This document shows, in pieces, positions 54,836 through 64,000 of a DNA stretch of 64,000 bases (within the stretch, counting starts at the first letter, position 1; each line of letters starts with the position of its first letter). The stretch spans positions 806,001-870,000 of the forward strand of contig NW_017264203.1 in NCBI RefSeq assembly GCF_001619985.1. Reading direction: 5' to 3'. The translations under genes were made by a program, and so were the position numbers. Below the pieces are notes generated by a model that saw only the letters and a list, made by a program, of their open reading frames with translations, searched no databases and had not been told where the DNA came from. Source of the DNA: Xylona heveae TC161. Taxonomy: Eukaryota; Ascomycota; Xylonomycetes; Xylonales; Xylonaceae.

Positions 54836-57800
54836 ATGCCTTCTGCAACTAGCAACGGCATTCGAATTGCTATTGATCGTGGCGGTACTTTCTGTGATTT
54901 GTATGCCAGCTCTCCCTTGTTTAGGGTTCGTCTTTCTGTGGTTTGGAACGTCCGTGACTAACGTCAAGAAGCTGGGCCCGTATCGCTGGCCGTGAGGACG
55001 ATGTTATATTCAAGTTACTCTCAGTATCTCCAGATGAATACCCCGATGCGCCTAGTGAGGGCATCCGCCGAATATTAGAGATTGCCAGTGGCAAGCCCGT
55101 TCCTCGTGGCCAGAAACTCGACTTGTCGACCGTCGAGTCCATTCGCATGGGCACAACAGTGGCCACAAAGTACGTATTCCTTGATGCTATACTAATTATA
55201 TTCCACAATCATCAGGGCTAACCTAACTTTTATCAAAGTGCTCTTCTAGAAAGAAAAGGCGAACGGGTAGCCCTTCTCATCAGCAAAGGATTTCGTGACT
55301 TGCTCATAATTGGCAACCAAGCACGCCCGCACATCTTCGACCTTTCCGTGCGCAAGCTGGACCGACTGTACGAAAAAGTCATTGAGATTGACGAGCGAGT
55401 GACTATTGAAGGATTCGCCGAAGATCCGGAGCCCAAGCCCATCGACACTTCAACCGACCCTGATTTGGTGGAGGGTCTGACTGGAGAGGCAGTCCGCATC
55501 CTGAAAAGGCCCGACTATGACCTTGTTCGTAAGCAACTCGAGGAGCTTTGGAGCCAGGGGTTCCGCAGCTTGGCGATTGCCTTGATGCATTCCTATGCCT
55601 TCAATGATCACGAAACGGCCATTGCCGAATTGGCTCAGGAGATGGGTTTCAAAGTGGCAGTGTCTTCTCTGCTGCAGCCCCAAATTAAAATCGTACCACG
55701 AGCCCAGTCGGCCACCGCTGACGCCTACTTGTCTCCAATCATCCAAGACTACCTTGACGGATTCCGCGATTGCTTCAAGGAAGGATTCAGTGGCTCTGAT
55801 GCAAACAAATTGCTCCTCTCACAGTCAGACGGCGGACTGACATCCTCCAATAAGTTTACAGGCCTCCGAGCCATTCTCTCCGGCCCCGCTGGCGGTGTCG
55901 TGGGATGTGCTCGGACTTGCTATGATGAGGCAGAAGGTACCCCCGTTCTGGGCTTTGATATGGGGGGTACCAGTACTGATGTGTCGCGATATGGTGGTGT
56001 TTTTGAACATGTGTTTGAGAGCACTACCGCCGAAGTCACCATTCAAAGCCCTCAGCTTGATATCAATACCGTTGCAGCAGGAGGCGGCTCCATGCTGTTC
56101 TGGAAGAATGGGCTGTTTGTTGTCGGGCCAGAGTCGGCGGGAGCTCACCCTGGGCCAGCATGTTATGGCAAAGGTGGACCTTTGACGATTACTGACGCAA
56201 ACTTCTTCCTTGGACGTATTCTGCAAGACTACTTTCCTCGTCCTCTAGACTACGACTCTGTGCAAAAACAGATGCTGCATCTGACCGATCAAGTAAATGC
56301 CGAGAAGGTGGGCGGGGCAAAGCTAACCCCAGAGGAGGTGGCCATGGGATTTCTCCAAGTCGCCAATGCTGCCATGACACGGCCCATCCGGACCTTGAGC
56401 GAGGGACGCGGATTTGAGACTTCTTCGCATAACCTGGCTTGCTTTGGAGGAGCAGGTGGTCAGCATGCTACTGCAGTGGCTCGGGATCTTGGAATTCGTC
56501 GCGTGTTGATTCATCGGCTTTCGAGTATTCTCTCTGCCTATGGCATGGCTCTTGCCGACGTTGTTGTCGAGGTCCGAGAGCCAGAGGCAGTGGCGTATGA
56601 TGAGTCGACGATACAGAGAATTCGCACACGTCTTGATGGTCTCTGTGCCAAGGCAACAGAGGGCCTTGTTAGCCAAGGCTTTCAGCCTCATCAGGTATCG
56701 CATGAGTGCTTCTTGAACATGCGTTACCGTGGAAGCGACACCGCTCTTATGATTCCTGAGCCCGAAGACGGGACAAAATTTGACGAAGCGTTTGTGGCCC
56801 GGCATCAGCGAGAATTCGGTTTTACCCAGCCGCGAGAAATCCTTGTGGATGATCTTCGGGTGCGAGGTATCGGAAAGGGAGTAGAAGTGGAACAGTCTAG
56901 TCCGTTTGAACAGCTTCGGGGTCTAAAGCCAATTTACATCGACGCTGCTGAGGCCTCAAGTGTCCAAAAGGTCTATTTTGAGAATGAAGGGTGGATGGAG
57001 ACTCCCATCTTTCATCTTGCCAAACTGACGAGAGATCGCAAAATCCGTGGACCGGCCATGATCATCGACGAAACACAGACAATCGTGCTGGATCCTGCTA
57101 GTGAAGCCACCATACTACAGGCGCATGTTATCATTGAGCTCCTCGACACGAGCAAGTCTAAACTTGGCACTAAGAACGTTGACCCTATTGCACTTTCCGT
57201 CTTTGGCCACAGATTTATGAACGTAGCTGAGCAGGTGAGTATCAAAAAGAGAAAAGCAGCATTGAAGAATTGATTCGCTAATGTGACCCAATTCAAATTA
57301 GATGGGCCAGACATTCCAAAAGACATCAATCTCGACTAATATCAAAGAGCGTCTGGATTACAGCTGTGCCGTCTTCTCCAAGGAGGGCGGGCTGGTCGCC
57401 AACGCGCCGCATATTCCAGGACATCTTGGTTCGATGAGTTATGCAATTGCCTACCAAGCACGTAAATATCCCAAGGGCCAGCTGAAGCCAGGCGATGTGC
57501 TTCTCTCGAACCACCCTTCTTCTGGCGGCACGCATCTGCCGGACCTGACCGTTACCACACCGGTCTTTGACCCTGACGACCCAGAAACCATTCTGTTCTT
57601 TGTTGCCAACCGTGGACACCACGCCGACATTGGCGGCATCACTGCAGGCTCCATGCCACCAAACTCGACTGAGCTGTGGCAAGAAGGAGCTGCAGTGGAC
57701 TCATTCAAGCTGGTCAAGGAAGGGGTCTTTGACGAAGAAGGCGTGACCAAGATCCTGTACCACGACCCAGCACAGTACCCTGGATGCAGTGGTACCCGCA

Positions 57801-59035
57801 CTCTCAAGGACAACATTGCCGACCTCAAGGCGGCGATTGCGTCTAACCACCGTGGCATCCATCTGATCACCGCGTTAGTCCGCGAGTACACCTGGCCGGT
57901 CGTGCAATTCTACATGGACGCCATCCAGAAGAATGCCGAAGCCAGCGTGCGCGATCTCCTGCGTAAATTCAGCAAGCGCTTCCAAGGCCAGCCTCTTGAA
58001 GCAGTCGACTACCTCGACGACGGCACGCCACTTGCGCTCAAAATCACCATTGACGGCGAGACCGGCTCGGCCAAGTTTGACTTTACCGGCACGGGGCCGG
58101 AAGCGTACAATAACCTCAACACCCCACCGGCCGTCATGTACAGCGGTATCATCTACTGTCTGAGATCCATGATTTCGTCCGACATTCCGCTGAACCAGGG
58201 CTGCTTGAGCCCCATTGACATTTACTGTCCGCCCAACACGATTCTCTCTCCGAGCCTCAAAGCCGCGACGGTGGGATCCAACGTCGAGTCATCCCAGCGC
58301 ATCGTCGACCTGGTATTCAAAGCCTTTCGCGCAGCCGGCGCCAGCCAGGGGACATGCAACAATCTCACCTTTGGCTACGGCGGGAATACCTCCTCCTCCC
58401 CCTCCTCTTCATCATCCAAAGATAACAGCAGCGACCGCAAAGGATTCGGCTACTACGAGACCATTGCAGGCGGTGCTGGCGCGGGCGCCAACTGGGACGG
58501 CCAAAGCGGCGTCCACACGCACATTACCAACACGCGCATGACCGACCCAGAGACGTTTGAGAAGCGGTATCCGGTCCTCCTGCGCGAATTCTCCATCCGG
58601 CACGGCAGCGGTGGCAAGGGCCGCCACCCGGGCGGCGACGGCTGCATTCGCGACATTGAACTGCGCTTGCCCATGCAAGTCAGCATCCTGTCTGAGCGGC
58701 GCGTTATTGCTCCCTACGGCATGGCTGGCGGCGAGGAAGGCCAGCGAGGCAGGAACTTGTGGATCCGCAAAGATCCGTTTGACGCAACGACACGGACGAT
58801 TAGCCTCGGCGGAAAAGCGACTGTCATGATGAACAAGGGTGATCGGATCATCGTACAGACTCCTGGCGGTGGTGGATACGGCAGGCCTCTTGGGTCGCAG
58901 TCCATTGTTCCAGGTGATGTTGAGGAAGTGATGGATGATGAGAAGGTTGAAGCGTATATTCGACCCCCGCATCTGTTTCATGCGCGTGCGTCGGGGAGTG
59001 TGGTGGAGCGGCAGTTGCAGGCCACGAGTAATTAA
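54836..59035 (+). CDS. OXP1: ATP-dependent 5-oxoprolinase / hydantoinase A-B fusion
   Basis: Exons 54836-54900, 54972-55169, 55239-57234 and 57302-59035 give 1330 residues, typical of eukaryotic 5-oxoprolinase. The HyuA half (1-753) opens with [16 protein letters not shown] and carries the second nucleotide motif [17 protein letters not shown] near 325-340. It also has [10 protein letters not shown] and [10 protein letters not shown]. The HyuB half starts at [21 protein letters not shown] (exon 4) and has [36 protein letters not shown] and PGGGGYG at the end. The enzyme opens 5-oxo-L-proline to glutamate with ATP. A Ser-rich insertion near residues 1115-1135 interrupts HyuB. Sequence alone does not exclude another lactam or hydantoin as substrate. 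It is divergent from the Zn2Cys6 gene, which may control it. Confidence 0.93.
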
Positions 59036-59317
59036 TCTTGTCGTTTTTACTTGTCGGTTTTATCGTCTTATATCTTTACTTGTCGTTTATTGTCTTTATT
59101 GTCTTATATCTTTTGTCGTCTTTATACTCTCTTATATCTTTTTCTTCTCATTTGTCGTCTCTTTTCTTCTTACTGTATATATCTAGATTAGGTATCACAT
59201 CTCCATCTCTCTGTTTGTGCATGTACATGTATATGTGCAACAGTGTATGTTCCTACTGCCTGCCTGCCTGCCTGTCTCCTTGTTCGCTGGGTCAGACCAA
59301 TGCCATTGCTTATCCAA

Positions 59318-59475
59318 TCTATATCTGTATCTGACCTGTATCCAATCTATATCTGTATCCAACCTGTATCCAATCAATGTGCAATCCATGTACAATCTGT
59401 GTGCAATCTGTGTACAATCCTTCTCCAGTCTATCTGTAATCCATCTACAATCTATACCTAACCCATACTCAATCT
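59318..59475. repeat. Degenerate minisatellite, about 17-18 bp unit
   Basis: Repeated variants of TATCCAATCTATATCTG and related CAATCTGTGTA units run in tandem with progressive divergence. Confidence 0.7.
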
Positions 59476-59699
59476 ATCTACAATGCAATTACTATTCCTG
59501 TTGTCACTTATACATTGCTTTAGTTCAAACTGTTCTGTAGTCTATACAGTCTAGTACCAGAATCAAATCAAGTTAAAGCATGAAGCAAGTAGCAAGTAGC
59601 AAGCTACAAGTAGCAACTGAAAGGATGAATAGCACATATCACAAATGAGAGTGACATTCAATTTCATTTCAATTTCAACATGACATGACATACTCTTTC

Positions 59700-60015
59700 T
59701 CGCTGGAGACGTGGCAAATTAGACAGACGGACAGACGGACAGACAACAGATGGACAGAAGACAGACAGACAACAAATGGGACAGACAGATCATTTGATAG
59801 GATATGAAACCAATAGATAGATCAATAAAGACATGACAAAATAGTCACACAATGGACACAGGCGAAACAGTCGGACAAGGGATACGGCATGAAATGACAG
59901 ATAGATATATACGAAACAGATGGATAATGGATACACATGAAACAGTCGGAATGGATGTTCGATATATAGACAGTCGGGATGGATACTCGATATATACAGA
60001 CAGTCAAAACAGTCA
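59700..60015. repeat. Degenerate GACAGACGGA / GATATATAGACAGTCG repeat field
   Basis: Clusters of CAGACGGA and CAGACAACA units lie at the left. Longer partial copies of GAAACAGTCGGA, ATGGATAC and CGATATATA follow, suggesting an old, decayed tandem array. Confidence 0.65.
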
Positions 60016-60184
60016 AACGTCAAACGAATATTAATAATAATACCGGCAGTACAGACTGACAACTTTTCAAGTTCTGGTATTGAAAATAAATGCTCAAATG
60101 CTCAAATGCCAGCAGAAAAAAAAAGATGGCAGCAAGAGAACAAATGTGATATATATGACATGTAAGACCTGTATGAACCGACGA

Positions 60185-60300
60185 TGCCAGGATAGTATAA
60201 TGACCAATGATGATGCCAGAATAAGTATAATGACAACCAATGAAAAGATGACGATGCCGGAATACGTATATGACCGGGAAACGATGACAACGACAATGAC
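60185..60300. repeat. Degenerate tandem repeat, GATGCCAGAATA-AGTATAATGAC type
   Basis: Three to four imperfect copies of a unit of roughly 35 bases contain GATGCC, then AGTATAATGACC or a variant. Confidence 0.6.
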
Positions 60301-60639
60301 AACGACAATAACGATGCGTTCGAGGGAATATGTCGCACGGGTTGAATCTAAGATGAAAGCGGAGAGAATGAGCAAACGACAAAGGAAAAGGAAGAGGAAA
60401 AAAACTTAAAATGAAACGACTCCGTGAAATGCATCGAGTTAAAAAGTGTATATAAATGTAAAACACAGAATCAATGCACGAGTCATGCTGATGAAGAGGA
60501 AAATGTTGAACAGGAAGATGGAGATGTTGGACAGGAAATGACATGATGGAGATGAGATAACACGAACATGAATATGAAAATGTCATGGACGAGAGAGTGT
60601 CATGTGATGGCGTAAAAGGAAATAAAAACACATAGCAAA

Positions 60640-60640
<1 letters not shown>

Positions 60641-60685
<45 letters not shown>
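60641..60685. repeat. Poly(A) run of 45 bases
   Basis: This uninterrupted run of A on the plus strand ends 13 bases before the GH128 stop-codon end of the gene. It would appear as a U run in that gene's mRNA. Confidence 0.95.
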
Positions 60686-60686
<1 letters not shown>

Positions 60687-60698
60687 ATGACGCTCAAA

Positions 60699-61698
60699 TT
60701 ATGCCAGGCCCCATGTGATGGCGGCCAGAATGACAAAGACCCAACGAGCCGAGACGGAAAGCGACGCGGCGGCGCCCTTGGGCCGGTGGCCAGTGGAACC
60801 ATGACCGAGGTACCACGAGCCAATGTCCGTGAGCTGACCGTTCTGGGTCAGCATGGCCGAGTAGGGGCCAACATTGGACGCATCACTTCGGAACGCGCCA
60901 AAGTAAGAATAGTGCGTAATGTAGCTACAGAATTATACAGTTAAGCCAGGTCCAGGCATAGTAAATAAGGCTTATTGCCGTATTAGGAGAAGAAACTTAC
61001 TCGATGCTGTCAAAGTACTTTGTGGACTGATTAAAGAAGCTCTGGCTGTCGTTAAGATTTTGGTCCGGGTCGGCAAACTCAGTCACCCAAATGGTCATGT
61101 TGTGATAGGTACCCTGGACTTGTCCAATGTGCGAGGCAAGCCCAATGTAATCGCCGTACCAGTGCACGGGGATGAAGTCAGCATGGCAGTTGCCATTGCA
61201 TGCGGTAAAAAAGTTTTGCAGCCACGTGAAGCCACTCGGCGCGCCGGTGACGGCGGGCGCTCCGAGAGAGACATTGTACTTGCGCAGCGGTTCAAGCTCA
61301 CGAATCCAAGTCTCGGCGGCTAGATCCGCTGGCACGTTGCTGCCGCCATTGCCCTGTCCGTCGGGCTCGTTATATGACAAGACATAAGGAAACTTGGCAC
61401 CGCTATTGATCTGGGAGACGATACTGTCGTGAAAGGTCATGTCGCTGGTATCTGTGGGTGCGCCCCAGAGCATAGGCACAAACTGCAGTTTGGAGGCCTT
61501 GGCATACGCCGGCGACGGCGTGTCGCCATAGTTGTAATACCAGGTCAAGTCGGAAGAGGACGTATCCCAAATCTGGTCATCTTGGGGATGCTTCTCCGAA
61601 GGGGTGTAAACGAGACCGCGCTTCTTCGTAGTAGAGGCGCAGAGAGCCGTCTGCGCGGCGGTAGCAGCGAGAAGGAGAGCCGTCTGCGATAGATGCAT
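60699..61698 (-). CDS. Secreted GH128 (Asl1-like) glucan hydrolase, probably GPI-anchored
   Basis: Exons 61698-61001 and 60924-60699 are joined across a 76-nt intron (GTAAGT...TAG) and give 307 residues. I start at MHLSQTALLLAATAAQTALC, which reads as a signal peptide; an upstream in-frame ATG-like start would bury it. The catalytic domain begins KKRGLVYTP. It has the acid/base Glu in SYNEPDG (Glu111), the motif PVHWYGDY and the nucleophile Glu in IWVTEFAD (Glu207), then ITHYSYFGAF. GH128 members cleave beta-1,3-glucan. N-glycosylation sequons are present (NVS, NMT, NDS, NQS). The end has a small-residue segment then a hydrophobic tail (WVFVILAAITWGLA), consistent with GPI attachment and a wall-remodelling role. 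It converges on the oxoprolinase gene. Confidence 0.9.
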
Positions 61699-62794
61699 GG
61701 TGCCGTGTGTGCAACGTAAAATGGCAATTGGCAGCAAAAACGAATCGACTCGGGGTTATAGGAACGTCGTCTCTTAATGGAATTGATTCAAAAATCACGG
61801 TGCGAAACAGTCGTCGTCAACAATCAATTTCAGAGGGAACGATTCAAACGACAGTGCTGATTTCGACTGGTAGCGACAGGCGCAACGACGAGTAATATGC
61901 GGCAAAAGCGACAAAAGACGCGAAGTGATTGCAAATTGGAGCCCCAGAAAGCTAACAACGCTCGCAAACAGGCCCTACTTTGCTCTTTTCCCGTAAAAAG
62001 AGATTGTTCTCGAGATTGGCAGCGAACGATAGACCACGACGAGTGGTGGACACACGACAGCTACAACAAGCCACGACGATAGGGAAGAGCGAAAGGGCAG
62101 GAGGTTGACACAGAGAGAGTGAGTGTGTGTGTGTGTGAAAGGGTAAATTTAAAAAAGAAGAGACGCGAAGACGACAGAGTTCTTCTGAAGAAGGGAAAGC
62201 AGGAGAATGGGAAATTAAGGCTGCCAAGAGGGGAGAGAACCACGGCGAAGGCCAGCCATGCACAAGTAGTGTGAGCAAAAGAGTTAGTAGTTAGTGTTTG
62301 TAGTGCCATGGCCATGGCTCAGCATGCATACGATGATGAGTAGTACCCTGTTCTCTGCCCTCAACGACACCCACACTGACTTCGCCGAAGGTGGGCTCTT
62401 TGGGCCGCGTTCCGCCTGGACCGACCATGGACGATGGGACCATGGTGAACATGAGGGCTAGGCTGGGTAGGTGGGCGGTCAATGCTGCGGGATCCCATCA
62501 TTCGGGTGCTATTGTCAAATGTCCACCAATCTCACTCGCCTCGGGTGGCTGAGCATTATTACCGGGCAGAAGGGGGGCCACAGATTATTGCTAATGGATA
62601 GTGTCATGGCAAAGTACGAAGGTATGTACCTCTGTAAAGGAAAAGAGAGAGAAAGAGTACAGTGCTGAGAATCCACTCTTCAGCCCAGGCACAAGCGCAA
62701 TAAACAAGGCCATCCATCTCTCGTGCCGGGGGTCGGAGAGAAGACCTGCAGTTCCGTTAGCGTTGTGGGGGAGAGACCGAAGGCTGTGAAAAGA

Positions 62795-62814
62795 AAAAAA
62801 AAAAAAAAAAAAAA
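62795..62814. repeat. Poly(A) run of 20 bases
   Basis: An uninterrupted run of A follows AAAAG in the gene-free end of the window. Confidence 0.9.
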
Positions 62815-63508
62815 TGCGACAAGTTCTGGGTACAGCAACTACTGTACTGTACAGACCTATCTCGTTGGTTCTCTCTCTCGGTCCCCCAGTCTACTCTAGT
62901 TTCGATAATGGACCGGGACTGGACGGGCGAGCAAATGGGGCCAAAAGAGAAAATAATCGACCAAGATGGGAGCATGATGGCCCTTTCGCTCCAGTTACCC
63001 GTAATAATAGTGGAGCATTATAGTGTGTGCCTGTGCTAGCCGCCCATCGCCAATAAGCTAGTTGGACTCGTGCCATCTAGATTACTTTTTCTTCCCTTTG
63101 ACAGCAACCTGTCGGTAGCACGAGTCGCCTCTTACGGAGTAGTTAGTCGCTGGAGATTCTGAACCGACTCAGCCAGAGCCATAGTTATCACTCTTACTTC
63201 TATCATAACGGGTAGTAGTTATACTGTGCTGGGTTGTACACGTGGTGATAGCATCCTTACAGTATACCTCAGGTCTGTATTCTTTGTGCGGTGCGGGCGC
63301 CTCAGACACCCCTATCCGCCTCGCTTGCTAAAAATACGAGCCCCGAGGGAAAAGATGAGAAACCCGGGGGAGATCCAAGAGTTGCGGGACTACATTACGT
63401 GAGAACAGAGTATAACTCGGTTAGGAAACACTGCCGCCTTGCTTTTGTTATTAAGACTCTGCACGCGCCGTGGCTCTACAGCACAAAACACAGGAGAGGA
63501 GTTGATAT

Positions 63509-63532
63509 GCTGCTGCTGCTGCTGCTGCTGCT
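63509..63532. repeat. (TGC)8 triplet repeat
   Basis: Eight perfect TGC/CTG units lie in non-coding sequence near the window end. Confidence 0.85.
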
Positions 63533-64000
63533 GTTGATGGTGATGGTCTGTTCGCGCAGAGAAACGGGTGATGAGCCCGTAGGGGCCCCACTCTCTTCGG
63601 GCTTTATCTGTATCAGTACTTCGGCTGCCATACAGCGCGACCTCTGATCAGACGTACTGTCACTTAGGCAGGTGACGCACCGTTCTTTTTTTCTCTACTA
63701 CCTACTTGCGTGACTTTTGCGCAACCTGAGTGAAACAAGAAGAGGTAAAAGAGATCGCCATGAGAGCCAAGTGTGAGATAAAGTTACGGCATGGGCACTT
63801 GCAAGCAAGAAAGAGAGGAATGAACGAACGAACGAGCGGTGGAAAAGTACCAGTATCAAAGAAAGGAAAATGGTGCCAACTCCACGCGCCAGTTAGGTAG
63901 TTTCAACAACGAAACCACTAGCTGGAGCAAGATTACTCCTTTGAGCGAATCGAACGTTCATCCCTACCCGAAGCGAAGAGCTGATGGAGGGGCGTTGACC

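Larger units (their letters stand above)
59036..60698. other. Repeat-rich convergent gap OXP1 / GH128
   Basis: T-rich 3' flank gives way to degenerate tandem repeats (CCAATCTATATCTGTAT at 59318-59475, CAGACGGA at 59718-59790, 59840-60015 and 60185-60300), ending in a 45-base run of A. No gene is supported. Long minus-strand frames here are low-complexity. Confidence 0.65.
61699..64000. other. 2.3-kb terminal region without a supported gene
   Basis: The part next to 61699 is the promoter of the GH128 gene, with a GTGTGT tract near 62123-62136. A poly(A) run (62795-62814) and a TGC triplet run (63509-63532) follow. Frames on both strands are short and featureless. It may hold the promoter of a gene beyond the window. 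Confidence 0.5.

Noticed and set aside
59560-60685. Retroposon with a poly(A) tail
   Set aside because: The A run at its end is suggestive, but there is no recognisable coding part and no convincing target-site duplication; simple-repeat decay explains it better.
60020-60823. 267-codon minus-strand frame with a poly-Phe run
   Set aside because: It spans degenerate tandem repeats, the 45-base A run and part of the GH128 last exon in another frame.

Overview
The window is nuclear DNA from a filamentous ascomycete, most likely a eurotiomycete. Introns are short (about 50-110 nt in most cases) with GTRNGT donors and CTAAC/CTGAC-like branch sites. Genes are spaced about 3 kb apart and code on both strands. 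The protein set includes the DUF3824 family, a fungal Vac7, Hfi1/Ada1, CIA84 and a Zn2Cys6 regulator, and it fits that lineage. I assembled exons by hand: every multi-exon model below keeps frame across all junctions, and most junctions are supported by remembered family sequence.

Layout. 1-1710 is the 3' part of an unrecognised gene (+). 4163-7267 is a DUF3824 RS/RE-rich protein (+). It converges on IMP3 (8744-9743, -), followed by the mitochondrial PPR protein CIA84 (10499-12924, -), which is head to head with mitoribosomal bS18m/RSM18 (13450-14268, +). VAC7 (15369-18184, +) and a Wee1-type kinase (20711-24325, +) follow. AIP1 (25943-28171, -) is head to head with a two-module FUSC/DUF2421 membrane protein (28550-31952, +). 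HFI1/ADA1 of SAGA (32813-34864, +) converges on PRP6/PRP1 (36246-39322, -), which is divergent from DIM1 (39701-40965, +). DIM1 converges on GYP1 (41520-43807, -), which is divergent from HRP1 (44164-47359, +).

From about 47.4 kb the character changes. Gaps are larger and rich in simple repeats, and the genes are metabolic: a GC-rich, intronless DapA-family aldolase (48441-49388, +), a Zn2Cys6 regulator (50870-53396, -), an ATP-dependent 5-oxoprolinase/hydantoinase (54836-59035, +) and a secreted, probably GPI-anchored GH128 glucanase (60699-61698, -). The last 2.3 kb shows no convincing gene.

The first three quarters is core machinery: ribosome biogenesis (IMP3, DIM1), splicing and 3'-end processing (PRP6, HRP1), mitochondrial assembly (CIA84, RSM18), vacuole and membrane traffic (VAC7, GYP1), the cell cycle (WEE1), actin (AIP1) and transcription (HFI1). 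Points most worth a second look are the 1.2-kb HRP1 intron with a strong decoy acceptor that leads to an early stop, the six-fold Ala/Gly module architecture of the DUF3824 protein, stopless in-frame introns in RSM18 and GYP1, a uORF just before WEE1, and the aldolase/regulator/oxoprolinase neighbourhood. I saw no mobile element, tRNA, rRNA or CRISPR array that I could support.
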